Of a DNA stretch of 64,000 nt, positions 26,001 to 35,405 are shown piece by piece. Within the stretch, counting starts at the first letter, position 1; every line of letters starts with the position of its first letter. The notes beneath the pieces are model-generated. The model was given only the letters and a program-made list of their open reading frames with translations. It made no database searches and was not told the DNA's origin. The DNA is from an uncultured Muribaculaceae bacterium (lineage in GTDB: Bacteria > Bacteroidota > Bacteroidia > Bacteroidales > Muribaculaceae), in NCBI GenBank assembly GCA_910588035.1, contig CAJUPY010000001.1:123178-187177 (forward strand). Reading direction: 5' to 3'. The position numbers and the translations under genes are program-made.

Positions 26001-26664
26001 CGACATCGGCTTCGGTGGTCTTGACCACGTACTCGCCTCAGGCAAGAATGTGAACATTCTCGTTGTCGACACAGAGGTTTACTCTAACACAGGTGGTCAG
26101 GCTTCAAAGGCTACCCCGCTCGGCGCGATCGCCAAATTTGCCGCTTCGGGTAAGAGAATCCGCAAGAAAGACCTCGGTCTCATCGCTTCAACATACGGAT
26201 ATGTTTATGTCGCACAGATCGCAATGGGTGCGGACAATGCCCAGACACTCAAAGCAATCCGCGAGGCAGAAGCATACGACGGTCCTTCGTTGATCATCGC
26301 ATACTCACCCTGTATCAACCACGGTCTGAAAGCAGGAATGGGTCACTCACAGCAAGAAGAGGCTAAAGCGGTTGAATGTGGCTACTGGCACCTCTGGCGT
26401 TACAATCCTGCCGTAGAGGCTGAAGGCAAGAATCCGTTCACTCTTGACTCTAAAGAGCCAGACTGGACAAAATTTGCTGACTTCCTCAAAGGCGAGGTTC
26501 GCTACGCTTCAGTAATGAAACAATATCCTGCAGAGGCAGCCGAGTTGTTTGCCGCAGCTCAGGATAACGCACAGTGGCGTTACAACAACTACCGTCGTCT
26601 CGCACAGCAGCAGTGGGGTGTTGATCCTGAAGTTGCTGCCGTAGAGAAATCAAACGAGAAATAA
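23083..26664 (+). CDS. nifJ: Pyruvate:ferredoxin (flavodoxin) oxidoreductase
   Basis: The anaerobic enzyme that oxidises pyruvate to acetyl-CoA and CO2 while reducing ferredoxin. The 1193 residues are the usual single-chain fused length. Domains in order: pyrimidine-binding (TITPSSTMAEY-type stretch near residue 29), a transketolase C-like domain, the gamma domain, a two-cluster ferredoxin domain (CIQCNKCAFVCPHAAI near 690 and CLGCGNCVDVCPGKKG near 747), the CSGCGE cysteines near 815, and the thiamine diphosphate site (GDGAAYDIGFGGLDH then DTEVYSNTGGQASKATPLG). Codons are strongly biased, consistent with high expression. TATCTTCG at 23002-23009 may be its -7 box. Confidence 0.98.
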   Translation: MSKEKKFLTCDGNQAAAHVAYMFTEVAAIYPITPSSTMAEYVDEWAAGGRKNIFGETVLVQEMQSEGGAAGAVHGSLQAGALTTTFTASQGLLLMIPNMYKIAGEQLPSVFHVSARTLASHALSIFGDHQDVMSVRQTGFAMLAEGSVQEVMDLSGVAHLATLKSRIPFVNFFDGFRTSHEIQKIEAIDQDDLAPLLDRQALKEFRSRALSPENPVARGMAENSDVFFQHRESCNKQYEAVADIVEDYMAKISDITGREYHLFNYYGAKDADRVIIAMGSVTQAAQEAIDYMIANGEKVGLISVHLFRPFSTKHLLAAIPSTVKKIAVLDRTKEPGANGEPLLLDVKDAFYGKENAPVIVGGRYGLASKDTTPAMIIGVFENLALPEPKDHFTFGIVDDVTFTSLPPVEEIALGDKSTFEAKFYGLGADGTVGANKNSVKIIGDNTDKYCQAYFAYDSKKSGGFTCSHLRFGDAPIRSTYLVNTPNFVACHVQAYLHMYDVTRGLRDGGTFLLNTIWEGDELAANLPAKVKKYFADHNITVYYINATKIAQEIGLGNRTNTILQSAFFRITEVIPVDLAVEQMKKFIVKSYGKKGQDVVDKNYAAVDRGGEYKQLPVDASWSNLEIPAPAANDDPEFINKLVRPINAQDGDLLKVSDFVGIEDGTWMQGTAAYEKRGVAAFVPEWLEENCIQCNKCAFVCPHAAIRPFVLDGAEMTAAPFAEEATIPALGPSFKGMRFIQSVDVLDCLGCGNCVDVCPGKKGVKALQMKPLETQLDVQKEWDYCVKKVASKQALVDVKANVKNSQFATPYFEFSGACSGCGETPYVKLISQLFGDHEMVANATGCSSIYSGSVPSTPYTTNDRGHGPAWANSLFEDFAEFGLGMVIANEKMVSRLEDLMTKAQACDCCTDEIKALAAQWLENRNDYAKTREIADKLIPLCEACACDICNSILDHKAFLVKRSQWIIAGDGAAYDIGFGGLDHVLASGKNVNILVVDTEVYSNTGGQASKATPLGAIAKFAASGKRIRKKDLGLIASTYGYVYVAQIAMGADNAQTLKAIREAEAYDGPSLIIAYSPCINHGLKAGMGHSQQEEAKAVECGYWHLWRYNPAVEAEGKNPFTLDSKEPDWTKFADFLKGEVRYASVMKQYPAEAAELFAAAQDNAQWRYNNYRRLAQQQWGVDPEVAAVEKSNEK

Positions 26665-26688
26665 TATTCTCCCCTTGTCCAATATAAA

Positions 26689-26724
26689 AAAGGGGAGCGT
26701 CAGACTAATGATGCTCCCCTTTTC
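26689..26724 (+). terminator. Terminator after nifJ
   Basis: AGGGGAGCGTCA and TGATGCTCCCCT form a 12-bp stem with one G-T pair, followed by TTTT and preceded by a run of A. Confidence 0.88.
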
Positions 26725-26763
26725 CATATCACATTTTTAACCAACATTTCTCCACAAAATCTA

Positions 26764-28884
26764 ATGAAATATCGTTTTTTAGCAATGGCAGCAGTAGCAA
26801 GCCTGGGACTTGCAGTGGCCACTACATCTTGCCAGCAGAAACAGTCTCATGAGAACCCGTTTCTGAGCGACTATGCAACGCCGTTTGAGATTCCTCCCTT
26901 CGAGTCAATCACCATCGACGATTATCTTCCCGCTCTTGAAGCAGGCATCGCCCAGCACAATGCGCAGATAGACTCAATTGTCAACAACGAAGAGACTCCG
27001 ACTTTTGAAAACACGATTCTCGCTCTCGAACGTGCGGGTGAGATACTCAATAAAGTCAGCTACGTCTATATGGCTCTGAGCGAAAGCGACTCTAACGACG
27101 ACCTTGTCGCTGTTGGCGAGAAATTCGAACCAATGCTCTCACAACACTTCGACGAAGTGTCGATGAATCCGCGTTTGTTTGAACGCGTCAAATATCTCTA
27201 TGACAACCGCGACTCGCTCAACCTCGATGGTCCACGCCGCCGCGCTGTCGAGAGCAGTTATAAATCTTTTGCACGCAACGGTGCTCTTCTAAATGATGAT
27301 GACAAAGAGAGATTGAAAGCTGTAAACACAGAGTTGACAACCTTATATCAACAGTTCAACAAGAATCTTCTTGACGCGACCAACGACTTCAAGATTGTAG
27401 TTGAATACTCGGCAATGTTGTCGGGACTTCCTCAGAGCAACATCGACATTGCCGCTGATGAAGCAGCCAAGGCCGGAATGGAAGGTAAATGGATTTTCAC
27501 TCTCCATGCACCCAGCCGTCTGCCCGTGCTCCAGTATGCAGACAACCGCGATCTTCGCCGTCAGATGTATGAGGGATACACCAACCTCGCATCGTCGGGA
27601 AAATACGACAACTGTCCTGTCATCAACAAAATTCTCAAAGCTCGTGCGGAAAAAGCCGCAATTCTCGGATTCGAGAACTACGGATCATACATGACAGACA
27701 ATGTCATGGCAGGCAGCATAGCAAACGCAGAAAACCTTCTCATGCAGATCTGGCGTCCGGCAATCGCGCGTGTCAAAGATGAAGTTGCTGAAATGCAGGC
27801 TGTTGTCAATGCCGAAGGCGGAGACTTCAAAATCGCCCCCTATGACTACTATTACTATGCAGAAAAAGTACGTCAGAAAAAATATGACCTGCAGGAGAGC
27901 GAGGTTCGCGAATATTTTGCAGTTGATTCTGTTCGCAAAGGCATTTTCACACTTGCCGAACGTCTTTATGGTGTGAAATTCACAGAAATGCCCGACGCTC
28001 CCAAATATAATCCTGAAGTGACTGTCTATGACGTGACCGATGACAAGGGTGAACATGTGGCAGTCTTCATGACTGACTATTTCCCCCGTCCGTCAAAACG
28101 TCAGGGCGCATGGATGAGCGAATTCAAGGGCTCTTGGGTTGACAACGGAGAAGTTTCACGTCCGATCATTTATAACGTCGGCAACTTCTCACGTCCTGTC
28201 GGTGATACTCCGGCACTTCTGACTCTTGACGAGGTTGAGACAATGTTCCACGAATTCGGTCACGGACTCCATGGCATGCTCTCACGTGCCGAACTCCGCA
28301 GCCAGTCGGGAACCAATGTTGACCGCGATTTTGTTGAACTTCCATCGCAAATCAATGAACATTGGGCAATGGAACCTGAACTGTTGAAAGTCTATGCCCG
28401 CAACTACAAGACAGGCGAGGTCATCTCCGATGAAATGATTGAGAAGCTCCACGCCGCTTCTACCCACAATCAGGGCTTCATGACAACCGAGCTTGTCGGT
28501 GCAGCACTTCTCGATCTGCAGTACGGTAAACTCAATCCAACCGACTCTATCGACATCATGGCGTTTGAAGCGAAAGTAGCCAAAGACCTTGACATGCCGG
28601 CCGAAGTCCAGTATCGTTACCGTAGTCCCTACTTCAAACACATCTTCGGCAGTGACGGATATGCTTCAGGATATTATACCTATCTGTGGGCTGCTGTCCT
28701 CGATTGCGACGGTTATGAACTGTTCAAGGAAAAGGGTGCTTTCGATCCTGAAACAGCCCGTTCGTTTAAAGAAAACATTCTGGAAATGGGCGGAAGCGAA
28801 GATCCGATGGTTCTATATGAACGATTCCGCGGACAGAAACCGACACCCGAAGCCCTGCTTCGCCACAGAGGTCTGATTAAATAA
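26764..28884 (+). CDS. M3 family peptidyl-dipeptidase (Dcp-like) lipoprotein
   Basis: A zinc metallopeptidase of the M3 family that removes C-terminal dipeptides or cleaves short peptides. The 706 residues begin with a lipoprotein signal (AVATTSC, Cys near residue 23), so it is exported and anchored, unlike cytoplasmic E. coli Dcp. The zinc site is FHEFGHGLHGML near residue 495 with the downstream Glu in the family position. The Dcp end IFGSDGYASGYYTYLWAAVL is also present. Single-gene unit between two terminators. Confidence 0.94.
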   Translation: MKYRFLAMAAVASLGLAVATTSCQQKQSHENPFLSDYATPFEIPPFESITIDDYLPALEAGIAQHNAQIDSIVNNEETPTFENTILALERAGEILNKVSYVYMALSESDSNDDLVAVGEKFEPMLSQHFDEVSMNPRLFERVKYLYDNRDSLNLDGPRRRAVESSYKSFARNGALLNDDDKERLKAVNTELTTLYQQFNKNLLDATNDFKIVVEYSAMLSGLPQSNIDIAADEAAKAGMEGKWIFTLHAPSRLPVLQYADNRDLRRQMYEGYTNLASSGKYDNCPVINKILKARAEKAAILGFENYGSYMTDNVMAGSIANAENLLMQIWRPAIARVKDEVAEMQAVVNAEGGDFKIAPYDYYYYAEKVRQKKYDLQESEVREYFAVDSVRKGIFTLAERLYGVKFTEMPDAPKYNPEVTVYDVTDDKGEHVAVFMTDYFPRPSKRQGAWMSEFKGSWVDNGEVSRPIIYNVGNFSRPVGDTPALLTLDEVETMFHEFGHGLHGMLSRAELRSQSGTNVDRDFVELPSQINEHWAMEPELLKVYARNYKTGEVISDEMIEKLHAASTHNQGFMTTELVGAALLDLQYGKLNPTDSIDIMAFEAKVAKDLDMPAEVQYRYRSPYFKHIFGSDGYASGYYTYLWAAVLDCDGYELFKEKGAFDPETARSFKENILEMGGSEDPMVLYERFRGQKPTPEALLRHRGLIK

Positions 28885-28902
28885 TCATATTTATAGCCTT
28901 TT

Positions 28903-28946
28903 AACGCCACCTGACCGTGAGACAGACGGTTGGGTGGCGTTTTTTT
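28903..28946 (+). terminator. Terminator after the M3 peptidase gene
   Basis: ACGCCACC...GGTGGCGT with inner ACCGT/ACGGT pairs forms a long stem, followed by seven T residues. Confidence 0.9.
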
Positions 28947-28954
28947 GCATCATA

Positions 28955-28971
28955 AGTGTAAAATTTACACT
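28955..28971. promoter_or_regulatory. Palindrome, candidate AraR operator
   Basis: AGTGTAAA-A-TTTACACT is a perfect 8-bp-arm palindrome with a single central base, about 30 bp upstream of the ara promoter -33 box. A site of this kind ahead of an operon that encodes its own NrtR-family regulator is a good operator candidate. The assignment is inference from position and symmetry. Confidence 0.6.
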
Positions 28972-28999
28972 TTTATGTTTTATAACATAAAAAAAAATA

Positions 29000-29029
29000 T
29001 TGCAACTACAAGAATAACCACTAATTTTA
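29000..29029 (+). promoter_or_regulatory. Probable promoter of the arabinose operon
   Basis: TTG (29000-29002) and TAATTTTA (29022-29029) with a 19-nt spacer. The -7 box differs from consensus at the last base, as might be expected of a regulated promoter. The ATG of the transporter follows at 29077. Confidence 0.65.
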
Positions 29030-29076
29030 CGGCACTAAATTGTTAACCTATAACTAATCACAAATTCACAAATTCT

Positions 29077-30771
29077 ATGCAAATCTATGACTGGATTGTC
29101 ATCGGCATTTTTTTCCTGGCGCTGATTGGCATTATAGTTTGGGTCATGCGGCAAAAACAGAACAATGCCGCCGACTATTTTCTTGGGGGTAAGGACGCGA
29201 CATGGATCGCTATCGGTGCATCTATTTTCGCCTCCAACATCGGCTCTGAGCACCTGATCGGTCTCGCCGGCTCGGGAGCATCATCTGGAATGGCGATGGC
29301 ACATTGGGAGATCCAGGGTTGGATGATACTTATTCTGGGTTGGGTATTCGTGCCCTTCTACACCCGTTCAATGGTCTACACGATGCCCGAATTTCTTGAA
29401 CGGCGTTTTAACCCGCAGTCGCGTACTATTCTCGCAACTATCTCTCTTATCAGTTACGTTCTCACAAAAGTTGCCGTTACCGTTTATGCCGGTGGTCTTG
29501 TATTCCAGCAAGTGTTCGGCATAGATCAATTATGGGGCATCGACTTCTTCTGGATCGCAGCCGTCGGTCTTGTTCTTATCACAGCTCTCTATACGATTTT
29601 CGGCGGCATGAAATCGGTGCTCTACACATCAGTTCTGCAAACACCGATTCTTCTTCTCGGATCCCTGATCATTCTCGTTCTCGGCCTCAGGGAATTAGGC
29701 GGCTGGGACGAAATGATGAGAATCTGTTCAGCAGTCGAGGTCAACGAATATGGCGACACAATGACCAACCTTATACGTGACAACCGTGATTCAAACTATC
29801 CATGGCTTGGAGCTTTGATTGGATCGGCCGTGATCGGATTCTGGTATTGGTGTACCGACCAGTTCATCGTTCAACGTGTTCTTTCAGGAAAAGATGAGCG
29901 TGAAGCCCGCAGAGGCACGATTTTCGGAGCCTATCTCAAACTGCTTCCGGTATTCCTGTTTCTGATTCCCGGCATGATCGCCTTTGCACTTCATCAGAAC
30001 CTGGGCGATTTCCTTCCCATGCTACCTAACGGCAATCCTAATTCAGATGCCGCATTCCCTACCCTTGTGGCCAAACTTCTTCCGGCCGGAGTGAAAGGAC
30101 TTATCGTATGCGGCATTCTCGCGGCTCTCATGAGTTCACTGGCATCATTGTTCAACTCTTCGGCAGCCCTCTTCACAATCGACTTCTATCAGCGTTTCCG
30201 CCCCGATACAGATCCTAAAAAACTCGTCAAGATCGGTCAGGCCGCAACAATTGTCATCGTTGTTCTCGGCATTCTGTGGATTCCGGTCATGAGATCGATC
30301 GGAGATGTGCTCTATCTCTACCTTCAGGACGTTCAGTCGGTTCTCGCACCGGGAATCGCGGCAGCATTTCTTATCGGTATTCTTTGGAAACGTGCGACTG
30401 CCCAAGGCGGCATGTGGGCTTTGCTGGCAGGTCTGATCATCGGTCTTACCCGCCTCGGAGCAAAAATCTATTACAGCGGTCTCGGCATTGAAGCCGGTCA
30501 AAATCCCGATGCAAGCCTCTTCCAGACAATTTTCTTCGATGAAAACTGGCTGTTCTTCTGTGGTTGGATGCTTCTGTTCTGCCTCGCTGTCGGTGTTGTC
30601 GTTTCATTGTTCACCAAAGCACCCGAGGAACATAAGATTCAAGGACTTGTATTCGGAACCGCCACTTCCGAACAACTCGCTGCGACAAGAGCGAGCTGGA
30701 ACAAATGGGATGTTATCCACTCACTGATAATTCTTGCAATCACTGCCACATTCTATTACTACTTCTGGTAA
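29077..30771 (+). CDS. Sodium:solute symporter (SSS family), probable L-arabinose transporter
   Basis: A 564-residue inner-membrane protein with about 14 transmembrane helices. Family signatures include GASIFASNIGSEHLIGLAG near residue 47 and a long GLI-GLT-type hydrophobic end. It is most like sugar/sodium symporters of the SGLT group. As first gene of the cluster, with its stop overlapping the regulator start (TAATG), it is the likely arabinose importer (araT in Bacteroidales usage); substrate is inferred from context. Confidence 0.9.
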   Translation: MQIYDWIVIGIFFLALIGIIVWVMRQKQNNAADYFLGGKDATWIAIGASIFASNIGSEHLIGLAGSGASSGMAMAHWEIQGWMILILGWVFVPFYTRSMVYTMPEFLERRFNPQSRTILATISLISYVLTKVAVTVYAGGLVFQQVFGIDQLWGIDFFWIAAVGLVLITALYTIFGGMKSVLYTSVLQTPILLLGSLIILVLGLRELGGWDEMMRICSAVEVNEYGDTMTNLIRDNRDSNYPWLGALIGSAVIGFWYWCTDQFIVQRVLSGKDEREARRGTIFGAYLKLLPVFLFLIPGMIAFALHQNLGDFLPMLPNGNPNSDAAFPTLVAKLLPAGVKGLIVCGILAALMSSLASLFNSSAALFTIDFYQRFRPDTDPKKLVKIGQAATIVIVVLGILWIPVMRSIGDVLYLYLQDVQSVLAPGIAAAFLIGILWKRATAQGGMWALLAGLIIGLTRLGAKIYYSGLGIEAGQNPDASLFQTIFFDENWLFFCGWMLLFCLAVGVVVSLFTKAPEEHKIQGLVFGTATSEQLAATRASWNKWDVIHSLIILAITATFYYYFW

Positions 30772-31448
30772 TGACAGAATTCTATAACAGTAATCCGAAA
30801 TTTTTCGTGGCTGTAGACTGTATTATCTTCGGTCTCAGCCACGGTGAACTAAACATTTTGCTTGCCAAACGTCGTTTCGAACCTGAAATGGGCAAATGGT
30901 CACTGATGGGTGGATTTGTTCAGGAAAACGAGAGTATCGACGAGGCTGCGCGACGTGTGCTCCGCGAGTTGACCGGACTTGACAATGTCTACATGGAACA
31001 GGTAGGCGCATTCGGTGAAATAGATCGCGATCCGGGTGAAAGAGTCGTCTCGATTGCCTATTATGCATTGATCGATTTCGACGAACACGACCGTTTGTGT
31101 GTACTGGAACATGACGCATGCTGGACTCCGCTCAACAAGATGCCCGAGTTGAGTTTCGATCATCCCAAGATGATTGAAAAAGCGTTGGGAATCATGCGAC
31201 GTAAAGTCCAGAATGAACCGGTTGTCATGAACCTTCTACCACAGATGTTCACACTGACACAGTTACAGAATCTCTATGAAACCATTTTGGGTGAAACGCT
31301 CGACAAGCGAAATTTCAGAAAACGCATCGCAGACATCAGCTGCATCGAAAAAACAGAATTAATTGACAAAACCACATCTCGCCGAGGTGCATCTCTCTAT
31401 CGCTTCAACAGCGAAAACTACAAGCGGGATCATAAATTCAAACTATAA
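30771..31448 (+). CDS. araR: NUDIX-domain transcriptional regulator, AraR of the NrtR family
   Basis: A 225-residue regulator with an N-terminal NUDIX-like effector domain (residues about 10-140) and a C-terminal winged helix (about 150-220; [26 protein letters not shown]). The NUDIX box is degenerate ([23 protein letters not shown]), so it senses a ligand rather than hydrolysing one. Bacteroidota use this family as arabinose-responsive AraR. It sits between transporter and araD, overlapping both by one base. It probably binds the palindrome at 28955-28971 and controls its own operon. Confidence 0.88.
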   Translation: MTEFYNSNPKFFVAVDCIIFGLSHGELNILLAKRRFEPEMGKWSLMGGFVQENESIDEAARRVLRELTGLDNVYMEQVGAFGEIDRDPGERVVSIAYYALIDFDEHDRLCVLEHDACWTPLNKMPELSFDHPKMIEKALGIMRRKVQNEPVVMNLLPQMFTLTQLQNLYETILGETLDKRNFRKRIADISCIEKTELIDKTTSRRGASLYRFNSENYKRDHKFKL

Positions 31449-32137
31449 TGCTTGAAGAACTGAAAGAAAAGGTATTCCGCGCGAATCTCGATCTGGTTCG
31501 CCACGGACTTGTGATTTTCACCTGGGGAAATGTTTCAGGTATTGACCGTGAAAAGGGCCTCGTAGTTATCAAACCGAGCGGTGTCAGCTACGACGAGATG
31601 AAAGCTTCAGACATGGTTGTCGTCGATCTCGAAGGCAACGTGGTTGAAGGTGATCTGAGACCTTCGTCTGACACTCCGACTCATTGTGCGCTCTACCGCG
31701 CATTTCCGGAAATCGGTGGGGTCGTACACACCCACTCCACATATGCCACCGCATGGGCCCAGGCCGGCATCGATCTTCCCAATATCGGAACGACCCATGC
31801 CGATTACTTCCATGATGCAGTACCCTGCACCGCCGACATGACAGCCGAAGAAGTGAACGGAGATTATGAGCTTGAGACAGGAAATGTCATCATCGCACGC
31901 TTCAGCGGTCTGAACCCGATTCACACACCAGGTGTTCTTGTGAAAAACCATGGGCCGTTCACATGGGGAAAAACGCCAGACGAAGCCGTTCACAATGCAG
32001 TCGTTCTCGAACAGGTTGCAAAAATGGCGAGCATCGCATATTCCGTCAATCCCCGGTTGACCATGAATCAGCTGCTGGTTGAAAAACATTTCAGCCGTAA
32101 ACATGGACCAAATGCCTATTACGGACAAAAAAAATAA
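31448..32137 (+). CDS. araD: L-ribulose-5-phosphate 4-epimerase
   Basis: Converts L-ribulose 5-phosphate to D-xylulose 5-phosphate, the last arabinose-specific step. A class II aldolase fold of 229 residues: zinc site [12 protein letters not shown] near residues 95-106 plus a later His in VKNHGPF, with substrate residues in TWGNVSG and KPSGVSY. The start overlaps the araR stop. Confidence 0.97.
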   Translation: MLEELKEKVFRANLDLVRHGLVIFTWGNVSGIDREKGLVVIKPSGVSYDEMKASDMVVVDLEGNVVEGDLRPSSDTPTHCALYRAFPEIGGVVHTHSTYATAWAQAGIDLPNIGTTHADYFHDAVPCTADMTAEEVNGDYELETGNVIIARFSGLNPIHTPGVLVKNHGPFTWGKTPDEAVHNAVVLEQVAKMASIAYSVNPRLTMNQLLVEKHFSRKHGPNAYYGQKK

Positions 32138-32171
32138 ATAATAACAGAATAAATTATAAAATCAAATAACT

Positions 32172-33701
32172 ATGGAACAATTCAAAAACCTCGAAATCTG
32201 GTGGATTACCGGAGCTCAGATGCTATATGGTGAAGAACCCGTGCGCATTGTCGCATCACACTCTCAAGAAATGGTTGAAGGAATCAACGCACAGGGTGTG
32301 ATCCCAATCAAAGTGGTCTACAAAGGCACCGTCATGTCGTCGAAAGACATTGAGAAAGTAATGCTTGAAGCCAATGCTTCGAAAGTGTGTGTCGGAATCA
32401 TCACATGGATGCATACTTTCTCTCCGGCGAAAATGTGGATTCACGGATTGCAGCAACTCCGCAAGCCTCTTCTCCACCTCCACACCCAATATAACGCCGA
32501 AATTCCTTGGGAGACAATGGACATGGACTTCATGAACCTGAACCAGAGTGCCCACGGAGACCGCGAGTTCGGCCACATATGCGCCCGTCTGAATGTCCGC
32601 CGCAAGGTTGTCGTAGGCTATTGGAAAGACAAAAAGACACTTGAGAAGATAGCTGTGTGGAGCCGTGTAGCCGCTGCATGGAATGATGCTCAAGACATGC
32701 TCGTTCTGCGTTTTGGAGACCAGATGAACAATGTTGCGGTAACCGACGGAGACAAAGTCTCTGCCGAAATGCAACTTGGCTATCATGTCGACTACTGTCC
32801 GGTCAGCGAGCTGATGGAATATTTCAAGAAAGTCACCGATGCCGAGACAGCAGAACTCGTCAAGATCTACCACGAATCATATGTTTGTGGCGAAGCAGTC
32901 ACCACTCCCGGAACAGTAGAATATAAATCGGTATGGAATGCCGCAAAAGCCGAACTTGCCATACGTGCCTGCCTGAAAGACCATGGTGCGAAAGCTTTCA
33001 CAACCAACTTCGATGACCTTGGCACCGATGACATCAATGATCCGAACTTCGTAGGCTTTGACCAGATTCCCGGTCTTGCATCGCAACGTCTGATGGCCGA
33101 AGGCTATGGTTTCGGAGCAGAAGGCGACTGGAAGTCAGCTGCACTTTACCGCACGCTCTGGTTCATGAACCAAGGTCTCGGCGGCTGCTCATTCCTTGAA
33201 GACTATACCCTTAACTTCGACGGCGAGAAGAGCGCGATTCTCCAGGCTCACATGCTTGAGGTTTGCCCGATGATAGCAGAGGAAAAACCGCGTCTTGAAG
33301 TGCACTTCCTCGGTATCGGAATACGCAAAGCACAGACCGCACGTCTTGTATTCACATCAGAACCGGGAGCCGGCACAACAGCCACAGTCATTGATCTTGG
33401 TAACCGTTTCCGTCTCATTGTCAACGACGTCGAGTGTATCAAATCGAAACCGCTGCCAAAACTTCCTGTCGCTTCGGCCCTGTGGATTCCGATGCCCGAC
33501 TTCGAGACCGGTGCAGGTGCCTGGATTCTTGCAGGTGGTACCCACCACAGCTGCTTCGCCTATAATATCTCAGCTGAATATTGGGCTGATTATGCTGAAA
33601 TGGCCGGTATCGAGATGGTTCATATCAATAAGTCGACAACAATCGCAGACTTCAAGAAAGAACTTCGCTTCAACGAGGTCTATTACTCGCTCAACAAGTA
33701 A
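32172..33701 (+). CDS. araA: L-arabinose isomerase
   Basis: Interconverts L-arabinose and L-ribulose with Mn2+. The 509 residues are a normal family length. The start is ATG 32172 (MEQFKNLEIWWITGAQMLYG), and the stretch HTFSPAKMWIHGLQ is characteristic. Metal-site residues lie in the GFGAEGDWKSAAL region (Glu306-type), a second Glu in TLNFDGEKSAILQAHMLEVCP, and a late GGTHHSCF His pair. Third enzyme-coding position of the ara operon. Confidence 0.97.
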   Translation: MEQFKNLEIWWITGAQMLYGEEPVRIVASHSQEMVEGINAQGVIPIKVVYKGTVMSSKDIEKVMLEANASKVCVGIITWMHTFSPAKMWIHGLQQLRKPLLHLHTQYNAEIPWETMDMDFMNLNQSAHGDREFGHICARLNVRRKVVVGYWKDKKTLEKIAVWSRVAAAWNDAQDMLVLRFGDQMNNVAVTDGDKVSAEMQLGYHVDYCPVSELMEYFKKVTDAETAELVKIYHESYVCGEAVTTPGTVEYKSVWNAAKAELAIRACLKDHGAKAFTTNFDDLGTDDINDPNFVGFDQIPGLASQRLMAEGYGFGAEGDWKSAALYRTLWFMNQGLGGCSFLEDYTLNFDGEKSAILQAHMLEVCPMIAEEKPRLEVHFLGIGIRKAQTARLVFTSEPGAGTTATVIDLGNRFRLIVNDVECIKSKPLPKLPVASALWIPMPDFETGAGAWILAGGTHHSCFAYNISAEYWADYAEMAGIEMVHINKSTTIADFKKELRFNEVYYSLNK

Positions 33702-33707
33702 AACCGC

Positions 33708-35309
33708 GTGATGGAATCTAATTCTAAATCTATCATACAAGAGGGTAAAGCCATTCTCGGAATCGAGTTTGGCTCTACCCGCATTAAAGCGGTTCTGATC
33801 GATCCCGACAACAAACCTATCGCCCAAGGCTCACACGAATGGGAAAACCAGTTGATTGACGGTCTGTGGACATACAGCATCGAAGCCATCTGGTATGGCC
33901 TTCAGGACTGCTATGCACGTCTGCGCGACGATGTGCGCATGAAATACGACGTCGAGATAGAAAACCTTGCCGCAATCGGCATAAGCGCGATGATGCACGG
34001 TTACATGCCGTTCAACGACAATAACGAGATTCTTGTGCCTTTCAGAACCTGGCGCAACACAAACACAGCAGAAGCTGCGGCAAAACTGTCTGAACTGTTT
34101 GTTTTCAACATTCCGTTGCGCTGGAGCATATCGCATCTCTATCAGGCTATTCTAAACGGAGAGTCACACGTCAGAGAGATTTCGTTTCTGACAACTCTTG
34201 CCGGATATATCCACTGGCAACTGACCGGGGAAAAAGTCATTGGCATCGGCGACGCGTCAGGCATGATTCCTGTCGACTCGACAACCAAAGACTATAGCGC
34301 GGAGATGGTCGCCAAGTTTGACGAGCTGGTTAAACATGAAGGTTTCCGTTGGACTTTGAGTGACATTCTGCCACGTTGTATTGTTGCCGGAGAAAAGGCC
34401 GGATACCTTACAGCCGACGGTGCACGCCGTCTTGATGTCTCGGGACATCTGAAACCCGGTGCGGTCTTCTGCCCCCCTGAAGGAGATGCCGGAACCGGCA
34501 TGGTGGCGACAAACGCTGTGTTACAACGCACGGGAAATGTTTCGGCCGGAACATCATCGTTCTCAATGATCGTTCTGGAAAAAGAACTGTCAAAACCCTA
34601 TGAAGTCATAGACATGGTCACCACACCCGACGGAAGCCCTGTCGCAATGGTACACTGCAACAACTGCACATCTGATCTCAACGCATGGGTCAGCCTGTTC
34701 AAGGAATATCAACAGTTGCTTGGAATCGAGGTGGACATGAACGATATATACGGCAAGCTCTACAATAACGCGCTGACAGGCGATTCTGACTGCGGGGGTC
34801 TGATCAGCTACAATTATTTCTCGGGAGAACCTGTTACCGGACTTGCCGAGGGACGTCCCCTGTTTGTTCGTTCAGCCTGCGACAAATTCAGCCTCGCCAA
34901 TTTCATGCGCGCAAATCTCTATGCATCAGTAGCCGTGCTTAAAATCGGCAACGATGTTCTTTTCAACGAGGAGAAGGTTGAAGTTGACCGTATAACCGGA
35001 CATGGAGGCTTGTTCAAGACCCCCGGAGTCGGACAGCGTGTGCTTGCTGCCGCCCTTAACTCCCCTATCTCGGTAATGGAAACAGCAGGCGAAGGAGGAG
35101 CATGGGGCATCGCCCTACTCGCATCATTCATCGTCAACAACGACAAAAACAGGTCATTGGCCGGCTGGCTCAACGATTGTGTCTTTCTTGGCGCGACAGG
35201 TAGCGAGATCATGCCTGATCCCGACGATGTTGCAGGTTTCAACAAATACATCGAAACTTACAAACGCGGATTGAACATCGAACGCGCCGCCGTAGAGAAT
35301 AAAGATTAA
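33708..35309 (+). CDS. araB: Ribulokinase (FGGY family carbohydrate kinase)
   Basis: Phosphorylates L-ribulose with ATP. A 533-residue FGGY kinase: N-terminal phosphate-binding stretch [16 protein letters not shown] near residue 17, middle region [10 protein letters not shown], and the C-terminal ATP-binding domain with [10 protein letters not shown]. It is 7 bp after araA. The family includes xylulokinases; ribulokinase is chosen because araD and araA are adjacent and no other kinase is present. Confidence 0.9.
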   Translation: MMESNSKSIIQEGKAILGIEFGSTRIKAVLIDPDNKPIAQGSHEWENQLIDGLWTYSIEAIWYGLQDCYARLRDDVRMKYDVEIENLAAIGISAMMHGYMPFNDNNEILVPFRTWRNTNTAEAAAKLSELFVFNIPLRWSISHLYQAILNGESHVREISFLTTLAGYIHWQLTGEKVIGIGDASGMIPVDSTTKDYSAEMVAKFDELVKHEGFRWTLSDILPRCIVAGEKAGYLTADGARRLDVSGHLKPGAVFCPPEGDAGTGMVATNAVLQRTGNVSAGTSSFSMIVLEKELSKPYEVIDMVTTPDGSPVAMVHCNNCTSDLNAWVSLFKEYQQLLGIEVDMNDIYGKLYNNALTGDSDCGGLISYNYFSGEPVTGLAEGRPLFVRSACDKFSLANFMRANLYASVAVLKIGNDVLFNEEKVEVDRITGHGGLFKTPGVGQRVLAAALNSPISVMETAGEGGAWGIALLASFIVNNDKNRSLAGWLNDCVFLGATGSEIMPDPDDVAGFNKYIETYKRGLNIERAAVENKD

Positions 35310-35336
35310 CCGACACCCCTTCAAAACCAAATATCA

Positions 35337-35374
35337 GGCCCCGGCATTCATTGAGAACTGCCGGGGCTATTTTT
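35337..35374. terminator. Terminator after araB (between convergent genes)
   Basis: GCCCCGGCA (35338-35346) pairs perfectly with TGCCGGGGC (35359-35367), followed by TATTTTT. It lies between araB and the convergent solute-binding gene. Confidence 0.88.
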
Positions 35375-35405
35375 CAGAGCGGTTACCGTCAATCTGGCAT
35401 GTCTT

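Noticed and set aside
30771..31448. Active NUDIX hydrolase
   Set aside because: The NUDIX box is degenerate and a winged-helix domain follows, so it is a regulator.
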